A stretch of DNA of 6,626 bases, from contig CAKURN010000078.1 of NCBI GenBank assembly GCA_934675695.1, positions 1 to 6,626 on the forward strand. Direction: 5' to 3'. A model generated the notes under the pieces. It was not told the origin of the DNA. It made no database searches and was given only the letters and a program-made list of their open reading frames with translations. The DNA comes from an uncultured Candidatus Melainabacteria bacterium. GTDB taxonomy: Bacteria; Cyanobacteriota; Vampirovibrionia; Gastranaerophilales; Gastranaerophilaceae. Of the stretch, positions 1 to 5,736 are shown piece after piece. Every line of letters begins with the position of its first letter. The stretch's first letter is position 1. Both the position numbers and the translations under genes were made by a program.

Positions 1-1149
1 GCTTGTAATACTTCCATTGCTATTAATAGCGGCAATACCATCACTTCCCCAAACAATATATGGATAACAAAGATATCCGGGGCCTCCCGTTACATTTCTA
101 TTTGCACCATAAGCACAATAGTTTATATAAGAATAATTACTAAGAAAATTTATATAGCCTTGATATGACTTCATAGCTGTCGTTAGTGTTTCCATTGTTG
201 CTAATCTATCACCAGTAGACTCACAAATAGCTTTTGCAGCTGATTTTGTACAATGGTATGTTCCCCAACAACAACTAGTATAGTCGCACGGATAACCCTT
301 ATAAGTACAAGATATATTATTTCCCCTACAAGGTCTTCTATCCGTTCCCATACAAACATCAGCTTCTGAAATGTAAAAGTAATTAGTAGTACAAGGATTT
401 ATACAAGAAGTCTCATAAGTATTGTTGACAACTTTTCCAACAAGTTTATAACCAATAGCACAAGCTGTACAACTTCCATCTCCTTTATCACATTTTGTAC
501 AATTTTGCGTTTTTGCAGAACAGCTCGTTTTTATCCCACCATCACTATAATAACCTGATTCACAAGTTGTACAAGAAACCGCTCCACCTGTAGAATATGT
601 GCCACTGGGACAAGGCATACAAGCACTACTAGATGCAGCTGCAACTATTGAAGAATAAGTACCACTAGGACAAGACGTACAAGAAGTTCTTACACCATCA
701 CCCTGTGCAAAAGTTCCTGCAGGACAAGCGATTTTTATGCTATTTGTGCAATAATAACCTGAAGGACACAAGTTGCATTGATTGTTTTCTAGATAATAAC
801 CGCTTTTACAAGAAGTACATTTTCCAAAATCTTGGCAAGAAGTACAATTAGCATCAATTTCTGAACATGGTTTACAAGTGCAAGTATCTACATCTTTATA
901 ATCTGCTGCTGAACACTGTTTTGAACAGATATAACATACTTTTGTTCCTTGACAAAGTGAACAATCAGACGAAAAAGTTTCACTACAGTCGCTTGTGATT
1001 TTTGAAATTGAACCTGCAACATTAATCGTTCTTTTTGATTTTTTAACCATTACAGGCATAAAAGCTGCAAGAATTGAAGATACGACAACAAGAGATATCA
1101 TAACTTCTACCAAAGAAAAAGCACAAACGAATTTTAGAATTTTTTTCAT
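1..1149 (-). CDS. Cysteine-rich protein with prepilin-type leader (partial, C-terminus off the left edge)
   Basis: Reading from ATG at 1149, the minus strand is open for 383 codons to the window edge with no stop. SD GAGGA (1158-1162) lies 8 bases before the ATG. Residues 1-10 (MKKILKFVCA) are a short basic leader. They are followed by FSLVE and a hydrophobic helix to about residue 34, with Glu at position +5 of the mature form, as in class III (type IV prepilin / pseudopilin) signals; the -1 residue is Ala rather than the usual Gly. The mature part holds 40 cysteines, including eleven CxxC pairs between residues 63 and 230, with GYYL and CPSGTYS modules like those of GCC2_GCC3/EGF-like cysteine-rich repeats. 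Residues about 294-375 (AKAICESTGDRLATMETL, then a W-G region) faintly resemble the C-type-lectin-like DUF1566/FGE fold; this is inference. It is probably a surface or secreted protein processed by a PilD-like peptidase. Its exact role is unknown. Confidence 0.85.
   Translation of the reverse strand, partial: MKKILKFVCAFSLVEVMISLVVVSSILAAFMPVMVKKSKRTINVAGSISKITSDCSETFSSDCSLCQGTKVCYICSKQCSAADYKDVDTCTCKPCSEIDANCTSCQDFGKCTSCKSGYYLENNQCNLCPSGYYCTNSIKIACPAGTFAQGDGVRTSCTSCPSGTYSSIVAAASSSACMPCPSGTYSTGGAVSCTTCESGYYSDGGIKTSCSAKTQNCTKCDKGDGSCTACAIGYKLVGKVVNNTYETSCINPCTTNYFYISEADVCMGTDRRPCRGNNISCTYKGYPCDYTSCCWGTYHCTKSAAKAICESTGDRLATMETLTTAMKSYQGYINFLSNYSYINYCAYGANRNVTGGPGYLCYPYIVWGSDGIAAINSNGSITS
541..684 (-). 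repeat. Tandem CxxC-P-S-G-T-Y-S repeats inside the cysteine-rich protein
   Basis: Residues 156-203 contain three successive modules: SCTSCPSGTYSS, ACMPCPSGTYST and SCTTCESGYYSD. Their first cysteines are at 157, 177 and 193, so the spacing is 20 and then 16 residues. The first two modules are also recognisably similar at DNA level, about 60 bases apart (roughly 600 and 660 on the plus strand). This suggests internal duplication. The pattern matches the general style of GCC2_GCC3 / ephrin-receptor-like cysteine repeats. Confidence 0.7.
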
Positions 1150-1200
1150 ATTAATTTTCCTCACAAATTAAATCCAAAACAATAAACATACTTGCAATTT

Positions 1201-1269
1201 TTAAAAACAAAAAAAGTGCAGCTTAAAAACTTTTTAAAAATTAATTTAAAAAGCGAAAAACTGCACTTT
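1201..1269 (-). terminator. Compound hairpin plus T-run in the leader of the cysteine-rich gene (possible attenuator or sRNA terminator)
   Basis: A perfect 9-base inverted repeat (AAAGTGCAG at 1213-1221, CTGCACTTT at 1261-1269) encloses a second perfect 9-base inverted repeat (CTTTTTAAA at 1230-1238, TTTAAAAAG at 1245-1253) with a 6-base loop. Read on the minus strand, the closing arm runs into TTTTTTTGTTTTT, the layout of an intrinsic terminator. On the plus strand no such T-run follows. The element lies between the proposed minus-strand promoter and the cysteine-rich gene start, with no upstream gene to terminate. Attenuation of that gene or the end of a short RNA of about 80 bases are the natural readings. 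The inner stem is all A-T apart from its closing G-C pair, so its stability is uncertain. Confidence 0.5.
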
Positions 1270-1291
1270 ATATATTGAACAAAGATGAAAA

Positions 1292-1320
1292 ATTCTAATT
1301 TCTTTTTAAAATTTGTGCAA
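1292..1320 (-). promoter_or_regulatory. Candidate sigma-70 promoter for the cysteine-rich prepilin gene
   Basis: On the minus strand, TTGCAC (1315-1320) is followed after exactly 17 bases by TAGAAT (1292-1297), which matches 3 of 6 and 5 of 6 consensus bases. Transcription would begin near 1285. That gives a leader of about 135 bases containing the hairpin at 1213-1269. In DNA this A+T-rich, chance matches are common, so this is a candidate only. Confidence 0.35.
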
Positions 1321-1321
1321 C

Positions 1322-1371
1322 AAAACCTATATATATATATATTGGGTAACTTGCGTTTTGTATTAGGTTTT
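1322..1371. repeat. Inverted repeat flanking a TA-alternating tract in the divergent gap
   Basis: AAAACCTA at 1322-1329 and TAGGTTTT at 1364-1371 are a perfect 8-base inverted repeat. Alternating TA fills 1328-1342. A competing 7-base pairing, ACAAAAC at 1320-1326 with GTTTTGT at 1355-1361, uses part of the same sequence. The repeat abuts the -35 of the proposed minus-strand promoter and could be an operator, a melting or bending element, or chance. The rest of the gap (1372-1484) shows nothing else I can support beyond A+T-rich sequence. Confidence 0.3.
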
Positions 1372-1484
1372 TAAGAAATATTTTGTTCATAATATGTTGA
1401 TTTGTTAAAAGTATTATTCCACAATGTTTAAAAAATGTAAATAAAATTTCAGTAATCTGATTTAGATAAAAATAAAAACTTAAT

Positions 1485-1492
1485 GCTAAAAT
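1485..1492 (+). promoter_or_regulatory. Candidate extended -10 for the amidase-murI operon
   Basis: The sequence TGCTAAAA-T (TGnTAAAAT, 1485-1492, preceded by TAA) is an extended -10 element located 24 bases before the TTG start. No good -35 is placed at 17 bases; TTTAGA at 1461-1466 is too far. Extended -10 promoters can work without one. Predicted transcription start is about 1499, just ahead of the ribosome binding site. Confidence 0.35.
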
Positions 1493-1504
1493 AAGAAAAG
1501 TAAA

Positions 1505-1519
1505 AGAGGAATTGTTTTG
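1505..1519 (+). promoter_or_regulatory. Ribosome binding site that fixes a TTG start
   Basis: AGAGGA at 1505-1510 lies 6 bases before TTG at 1517-1519, an ideal spacing. There is no ATG or GTG in the frame before the signal peptide core. The resulting N-terminus (MFFYKIIVII) is a proper basic-then-hydrophobic signal sequence. The non-ATG start is therefore well supported. Confidence 0.75.
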
Positions 1520-3526
1520 TTTTTTTATAAAATAATAGTAATAATATTCTTTTTTGTTACATTTTTTTTACAAAATGCATCTTATGGAGCGAATTTTAGG
1601 GTTCTTGATTTAGTATTGGACAATTCCGATAAAACCGTACTAATCAGAGGCAATGGGGATTTTAGAGACAAAGAAACCGCTCTTTATGTTCCTATTCCAA
1701 ATTCTACTTCTACATCCGTTAATTTAATAAACAATTTAACTACTTTTTCTTTAACGAATCCGGCTCGTTATGTTATTGATATTCCAAATTCTGCACTTCC
1801 AAATGGAAGCAGGTGTTACAAAGTAAAAAATTCAAAAGTAATACAAAAAATCGATTTAATTCAACAAGACACAAATATCACAAGAATCGTGTTTTCTTTG
1901 TTCAATCAAAAAGATTTAGCAAATTTTAAAACGTATTCAGATGGAATGAATGTTATTGTAAAATACAACAACCAACTCGTTTCAAACGCAATTCAGCACA
2001 AATTTTATACAACAAATGGCGATAGTGACAAAAATTCTGTTGCACAAAATACAGCAACAGATATCGTATTTAATAGCAACAACTATACTTTAGAAATTAT
2101 TCCTAAATTGCAAAACAAATACTACCTAAGCCTCGTTAATCAAAATTCTAACGGTTTAATTTTAAGAGGCGTTGGTGAATTGTCTTTACAAAAAATAAAT
2201 TATTTTAATAACAATACAAAAGCAGAAATTATTCTTGATAGTGCAAATTTAATCCCAAATTTAGAAAACAAAACATATAGTATTCCAACTGTAAACAAAG
2301 CTTCTAACACTACTCTTACGATAAATCAACTATCAAATAAAAAAATCAAGTTAACATTGCTTGGAGAAAGTTTGAGAGATTATAGAATAGTAATTTCACC
2401 TGACAATCAAAGCCTCTACATTTCTCATAGAACTAACGTCTTAAACACTTCTTTTGCTTTAAACAATGCAAAAATTACTTCTTACAATTTGACAAAAAAT
2501 TCAAACGGCTATTATATTTTGGATTTAAAATTCGACAAATCTGTTGCTTATGATGTTTTTGAATTGAATAATAATTTTTATTTAGATATAAACAATCTGC
2601 CTGATTTCAATGAAATAAATTTCAAACAAGCACTCAAAAACACAGATTTAGACATTCAAACGATGAAAATTTCACCCAACAAAACAAGATACATTATCCC
2701 GATTAAAGAATTGAATTTTGCTTATGCAAATGTAGAAAGCAACTCTAAATCAATAAAATTGTGTTTCAAAGAAAAACCAAAAGAAATAAAAGAAGAAATA
2801 ACAATCGCTTCAAACACAGTTGAACGTAAAAACGAAATACCAATTCCATCAAATACAAAACTTGAAAAAGATGAAGCAAAATCAGGTAACATTAATGTAG
2901 TTTACATTCCAAAAGAAGACGACACAAAAATAATCTATAAAGAACCAAAAAAGAAAAAAGAAACCAAAATATCATCACTTAAAAAAGTAGTTCTTGACCC
3001 CGGTCATGGAGGGACAGATTCCGGTGCTATAGGTGGCGGCGTCGTGCAAGAAAAAAATCTTAATTTAGAAGTCGCTAAAATGGTTGAAGAAAAATTAAGG
3101 AAAAAGAATATAAAAGTATATATGACAAGGGATAAAGACGAATTTATTTCATTAGAAAATAGAACCGTTTTTTCAAACGAAATTTCGCCTGATATCTATG
3201 TTTCTATCCATGCCAATTCAACTGTGCAAAATGTGACTTATGGACTGGAAACACACTACTACAAAGACGACAGTTTAGAGCTTGCAAATACAATTCATAG
3301 TTGTTTTGCTTCAGATAGAAATCTAAAGATTTGGAACACGAAAAACAGAGGCGTGATAAAATCTCGTTTTTATGTTATAAATCATACAGAAGCACCTGCT
3401 GTTTTGGTTGAGATGGGCTTTATTTCAAACAAAATTGAAAGAGAGAAACTCACCACAAGACAAAGGCAAGAAGAAATTGCAACTTCTATTGCTAATGGAA
3501 TCTTGGAATATTTGAAGGTAAAATAA
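1517..3526 (+). CDS. Secreted N-acetylmuramoyl-L-alanine amidase with AMIN-like N-terminal region (AmiC-like)
   Basis: This 669-residue zinc amidase should cleave the bond between N-acetylmuramic acid and L-alanine in peptidoglycan, in the envelope. Residues 1-24 are a signal peptide (very hydrophobic core, ending ASYG before ANF). Residues about 27-150 resemble an AMIN domain, including NPARYVIDIPNS at 81-92; AMIN domains are known to bind peptidoglycan. About 190-415 is further beta-rich, Asn-rich sequence that may hold one or two diverged AMIN copies. A Lys/Glu-rich linker spans about 417-488. The Amidase_3 domain (490-667) keeps all expected residues: zinc ligands His497 (DPGHGG), Glu512 (EKNLNLE) and His565 (SIHANS), and catalytic Glu632 (VEMGFISN). 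The start is TTG, chosen from its ribosome binding site. The stop TAA shares one base with the murI ATG, so the two are translationally coupled. AMIN plus Amidase_3 is the usual cyanobacterial and proteobacterial cell-separation amidase plan. Confidence 0.92.
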   Translation: MFFYKIIVIIFFFVTFFLQNASYGANFRVLDLVLDNSDKTVLIRGNGDFRDKETALYVPIPNSTSTSVNLINNLTTFSLTNPARYVIDIPNSALPNGSRCYKVKNSKVIQKIDLIQQDTNITRIVFSLFNQKDLANFKTYSDGMNVIVKYNNQLVSNAIQHKFYTTNGDSDKNSVAQNTATDIVFNSNNYTLEIIPKLQNKYYLSLVNQNSNGLILRGVGELSLQKINYFNNNTKAEIILDSANLIPNLENKTYSIPTVNKASNTTLTINQLSNKKIKLTLLGESLRDYRIVISPDNQSLYISHRTNVLNTSFALNNAKITSYNLTKNSNGYYILDLKFDKSVAYDVFELNNNFYLDINNLPDFNEINFKQALKNTDLDIQTMKISPNKTRYIIPIKELNFAYANVESNSKSIKLCFKEKPKEIKEEITIASNTVERKNEIPIPSNTKLEKDEAKSGNINVVYIPKEDDTKIIYKEPKKKKETKISSLKKVVLDPGHGGTDSGAIGGGVVQEKNLNLEVAKMVEEKLRKKNIKVYMTRDKDEFISLENRTVFSNEISPDIYVSIHANSTVQNVTYGLETHYYKDDSLELANTIHSCFASDRNLKIWNTKNRGVIKSRFYVINHTEAPAVLVEMGFISNKIEREKLTTRQRQEEIATSIANGILEYLKVK

Positions 3527-4295
3527 TGAAAGAATATATAGGAGTTTTAGATAGCGGAGTCGGGGGATTGAGCGTTTTGTCCGAATTGTACAAAATTATG
3601 CCCGAACAAAATTATATTTACTTTGGCGATACAAAAAACGTTCCTTATGGAACAAAAAAAGATGATGAAATTTACACTTTTACAAAAAATATTCTTAACT
3701 TTTTCTTGACAAAAAACGTAAAAAACGTTGTTTTTGCTTGCAACACGACTTCTGCTGTCGCTTATGAACAGTTAAAAAAAGATTTTGAAAACAAACTAAG
3801 AATTTTCCCATTAATTCAAACAGTTGCAAAATCAATACAAGAAGATTTGTCTGATGGCGATAGTGTGGCGGTTTTGGCTACTCGTGCAACAATAAATTCA
3901 AACAAATATACGCAAGAAATAAAAAAATACAACAAAAACCTAAATGTCATAGGAATAGATTGTACAGGTTTTGTAGAAATAGTTGAAAATCGCTTGTATC
4001 AAGATAAAAAAGCACTAGAACTAATAAAATCAAAATTATTGCTTGCAAAAGTGCTAAAAAAATCGTCCTAGGTTGCACACATTATCCGTATTTGGTTGAT
4101 ATTTTTAAAACTATTCTTGATAAAAACTACTTCAATCCTGCAATTTGTTTGTCTAAGATTGTAAAAGAAAATATTAAACAGATAGAAGATAAAGGAAGTA
4201 TTGAATTTTTCGTTTCAAAAAATCCGGAAAATTTTAAACAAAGCGCAAGATTATTTTTTGATATAAAAAACGAAGTAAAATTAGCCGATATTTAG
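3526..4295 (+). pseudogene. murI: Glutamate racemase split by a -1 frameshift (pseudogene, sequence error or recoded gene)
   Basis: MurI interconverts L- and D-glutamate to supply D-Glu for peptidoglycan. The first frame (ATG 3526 to TAG 4071, 181 residues) has the family N-terminus LDSGVGGLSV (Asp9, Ser10), PYGT and the first catalytic cysteine in ACNTTS (Cys72). The second half continues in the -1 frame: KKIVLGCTHYPYLVDIF, with the second catalytic Cys and His, to TAG at 4293-4295. Joined at the A-run 4056-4062, the product is 256 residues, close to the usual 260-270, so apart from the shift nothing is missing. SD GAAGG (3514-3518) lies 7 bases before the ATG, which overlaps the amidase stop. 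The shift equals a missing base, or a ribosomal -1 slip. Because murI is normally essential and the downstream frame is not decayed, an assembly error, a very recent mutation or recoding is likelier than an old pseudogene. Confidence 0.88.
4056..4062 (+). other. A-AAA-AAA heptamer at the murI frame change (possible slippery site)
   Basis: Seven consecutive A's are phased as A AAA AAA in the upstream murI frame. That is the X XXY YYZ arrangement needed for tandem -1 slippage. A slip here converts the next codons to ATC GTC CTA GGT TGC, giving IVLGC of the conserved motif. The zero-frame stop TAG follows at 4069-4071. I see neither an upstream Shine-Dalgarno-like stimulator nor a clear downstream stem, so programmed slippage is unproven. 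Confidence 0.4.
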
Positions 4296-4949
4296 TTTTT
4301 CCATTTCATATAATCCATCAACCAAAACAAATCTGCCCAAAGGCACGACTTCGCAGTAATTGGATAAACTTTTGATAAAACAATCATTTTCGCAAAATCC
4401 TCCTGAAACACATATTTTTTGAGGGGTTTTTGCAAAATTAAAAGCATTAAATGCTATCCCATGGACAAATTTTGAAATAGCAATTTTAGGTTCAATCCCG
4501 TTTGCAACATCGTCCATAATTTTTTCTAAACCAAAAATACCACAGGTTATAGCGTATTTTTCTTTTGTAAATGCTAATTCACTACAATCAACATTATAAA
4601 ACTTCAAAAGCATTTCAATTGTTGCTCCTGTTGCAGAAGCACAGGCATTATTCCAGTCCATGTCTTGAAATTTTTTGTTTTTGTATTTTATATATTTAAT
4701 ATCACGAGAACCCAAGTCCAATACAACAAAATCATCTTCTAAGTGTTTTTTTGCTCCATAAGCCAAAGAAACGACTTCGTTTTCATAAATTCCTTTTGTT
4801 TTTTCTAAACTATGACCGGTGCATTTGTTGTATTTTAGGTTCATTTTTTTCAGTTCAGAAGTTTTTATAATTGAGTAGTTTTTGATTTCATTTTCAATTT
4901 TTAAAATTTTTGTCCAAGTTGTTCCGGCATCGATAAACATTTTATTCAT
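4281..4949 (-). CDS. BadF/BadG/BcrA/BcrD-family ATPase, HgdC-like activator protein
   Basis: The 222-residue protein has the ASKHA ATPase pattern: phosphate-1 DAGTTWTK (7-14), phosphate-2 VLDLGSRDIKYI (76-87) and an adenosine-type VSGGFCEN (181-188), with a terminal DGLYEM. In known HgdC-type activators a homodimer bridges one [4Fe-4S] cluster and uses ATP to inject an electron into a 2-hydroxyacyl-CoA dehydratase or a benzoyl-CoA-reductase-like partner. Candidate cluster cysteines are present: Cys103 in CASATG (family CAAGTG) and Cys136 in TCGIFG. It is somewhat shorter than the usual 250-270 residues, and no dehydratase-type partner is in view, so the substrate is unknown. Met1 at 4949 lies about 2 bases from the predicted transcript start with no Shine-Dalgarno, suggesting leaderless translation. 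Met4 (4940) is the alternative start. Its 3' end overlaps murI by 15 bases, tail to tail. Confidence 0.85.
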   Translation of the reverse strand: MNKMFIDAGTTWTKILKIENEIKNYSIIKTSELKKMNLKYNKCTGHSLEKTKGIYENEVVSLAYGAKKHLEDDFVVLDLGSRDIKYIKYKNKKFQDMDWNNACASATGATIEMLLKFYNVDCSELAFTKEKYAITCGIFGLEKIMDDVANGIEPKIAISKFVHGIAFNAFNFAKTPQKICVSGGFCENDCFIKSLSNYCEVVPLGRFVLVDGLYEMEKLNIG

Positions 4950-4957
4950 AATATTCT

Positions 4958-4986
4958 ATTGTAGCAAAGGAAAAATATTTTTACAA
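4958..4986 (-). promoter_or_regulatory. Minus-strand half of a bidirectional promoter (for the BadF-like gene)
   Basis: On the minus strand, TTGTAA (4981-4986) is separated by exactly 17 bases from TACAAT (4958-4963), which also carries the extended -10 TG (TGCTACAAT). Matches are 4 of 6 and 5 of 6 with ideal spacing. Predicted transcription start is near 4951, two bases before the ATG at 4949. Confidence 0.55.
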
Positions 4987-4987
4987 T
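4959..4987 (+). promoter_or_regulatory. Plus-strand half of a bidirectional promoter (for the sigma factor-malQ unit)
   Basis: On the plus strand, TTGTAG (4959-4964) is followed after exactly 17 bases by TACAAT (4982-4987). This is almost the mirror image of the minus-strand promoter, and each -10 overlaps the other's -35. Predicted transcription start is near 4994, giving a leader of about 24 bases to the ATG at 5018. That start would exclude the upstream TTG at 4988. Confidence 0.5.
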
Positions 4988-5017
4988 TTGCATTATTTTT
5001 TTAAAGATAGTAAAATC

Positions 5018-5707
5018 ATGATAGATAGAAAAGTTACGGTAGAAAAGTTGCAGTCCAAATTAAAAGATTATATTGATATAATTCAAAAAGTTGCAAAAGT
5101 TGAGTACAAAAGAATTCCATCTCATATGTTGGATTGTGAAGAATTGGTTTCAATAGGTATTATTGCTCTACAAGCACTTTTTAAAAACAAAACAGACGAG
5201 CAAATGAAGAACTACAATTCTTCTTACATTGCAACAGCGGTTCGTTGGGCTATAAGAAACGAACTAAGAAACCGCTACAAATGGTATACTTTAAAACGCA
5301 AAAAAGAAGAAGAATCGGCAACAGAAGAAGAATATACAGACCAATCTGCACTGGATATCACCCCGACAAAAGTCAGAGAAGCGGTTTATGAAACGATTTT
5401 GTCTATTGATTCTATTATGGCAAACAGTTCAGATAATGATTCTCCATTTGATTTTATAAAAGATACATCAGCAACACCTGATGAAAAAGCGGAAATTTCA
5501 GAATTAAGCAAACTAATAAAAGAAGCAATTGCAAAACTACCACAAAAAGATAGAACAATTGTCGAATATAGATTTTACAGAAATATGCAAGTAAAACAAA
5601 TTGCTGCAATGGTAGGACTGTCCAGCTCTCGTGTAACAAGAATCGTACAAGCGTCATTAAATGACGTCAGAGGTTATTTGCAAAAACGAGGCTTAACAAG
5701 TTATTAA
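5018..5707 (+). CDS. Sigma-70 family RNA polymerase sigma factor (FliA/WhiG-like alternative sigma)
   Basis: The 229-residue product has sigma region 2 at about 14-90 (IPSHMLDCEELVSIGIIAL, then YIATAVRWAIRNELR, the latter covering the -10 recognition part). A Lys/Glu-rich stretch lies at 93-105. A degenerate region 3-like segment ends in LSIDS near 128-132. Region 4 spans about 165-222, with helix-turn-helix QVKQIAAMVGLSSSRVTRIV at 191-210. It lacks region 1.1 and is too short to be the housekeeping factor. Wording and length are nearest to the FliA/WhiG/SigF group, but no flagellar or anti-sigma gene is visible, so the regulon is unknown. I chose ATG 5018 over an in-frame TTG at 4988, because the TTG overlaps the predicted promoter and lies before the predicted transcript start. 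The ribosome site is weak (AAAGATAG, 5003-5010). No terminator separates it from malQ, 29 bases downstream, so cotranscription is likely. Confidence 0.85.
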   Translation: MIDRKVTVEKLQSKLKDYIDIIQKVAKVEYKRIPSHMLDCEELVSIGIIALQALFKNKTDEQMKNYNSSYIATAVRWAIRNELRNRYKWYTLKRKKEEESATEEEYTDQSALDITPTKVREAVYETILSIDSIMANSSDNDSPFDFIKDTSATPDEKAEISELSKLIKEAIAKLPQKDRTIVEYRFYRNMQVKQIAAMVGLSSSRVTRIVQASLNDVRGYLQKRGLTSY

Positions 5708-5736
5708 CAAATTATTTTTTTAAGGGAGAGAGGATA

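Noticed and set aside
541..684. CRISPR-like or minisatellite array
   Set aside because: The similar units are protein-coding cysteine modules with uneven spacing and diverged DNA, not direct repeats with spacers.
1275..1389. Distant inverted pair TGAACAAA (1275-1282) and TTTGTTCA (1382-1389)
   Set aside because: Eight A+T-rich bases matching across about 100 bases is expected by chance in this composition, and nothing ties the arms to a function.
4092..4295. A separate small protein of 67 codons starting at TTG 4092
   Set aside because: Its sequence continues the murI C-terminus, the conserved LGCTHYP motif lies in the same frame just upstream of this TTG, and there is no ribosome site before it. 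It is the 3' half of murI.
4988..5016. Plus-strand promoter TTGCAT-N17-TAAAAT for the sigma gene
   Set aside because: Spacing is right, but transcription would begin inside the start codon region near 5023, after the ATG. The pair at 4959-4987 fits better.
4988..5017. Upstream TTG start giving a sigma protein 10 residues longer
   Set aside because: It has no ribosome site, adds MHYFFKDSKI with no family support, and falls ahead of the predicted transcript start.
5454..5657. Minus-strand open frame of 67 codons inside the sigma gene
   Set aside because: It is a shadow of the region 4 coding sequence: Leu-rich low-complexity translation, no ribosome site and no family resemblance.
5708..5736. 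Terminator between the sigma gene and malQ
   Set aside because: A T-run is present, but there is no inverted repeat before it, only a strong ribosome binding site.
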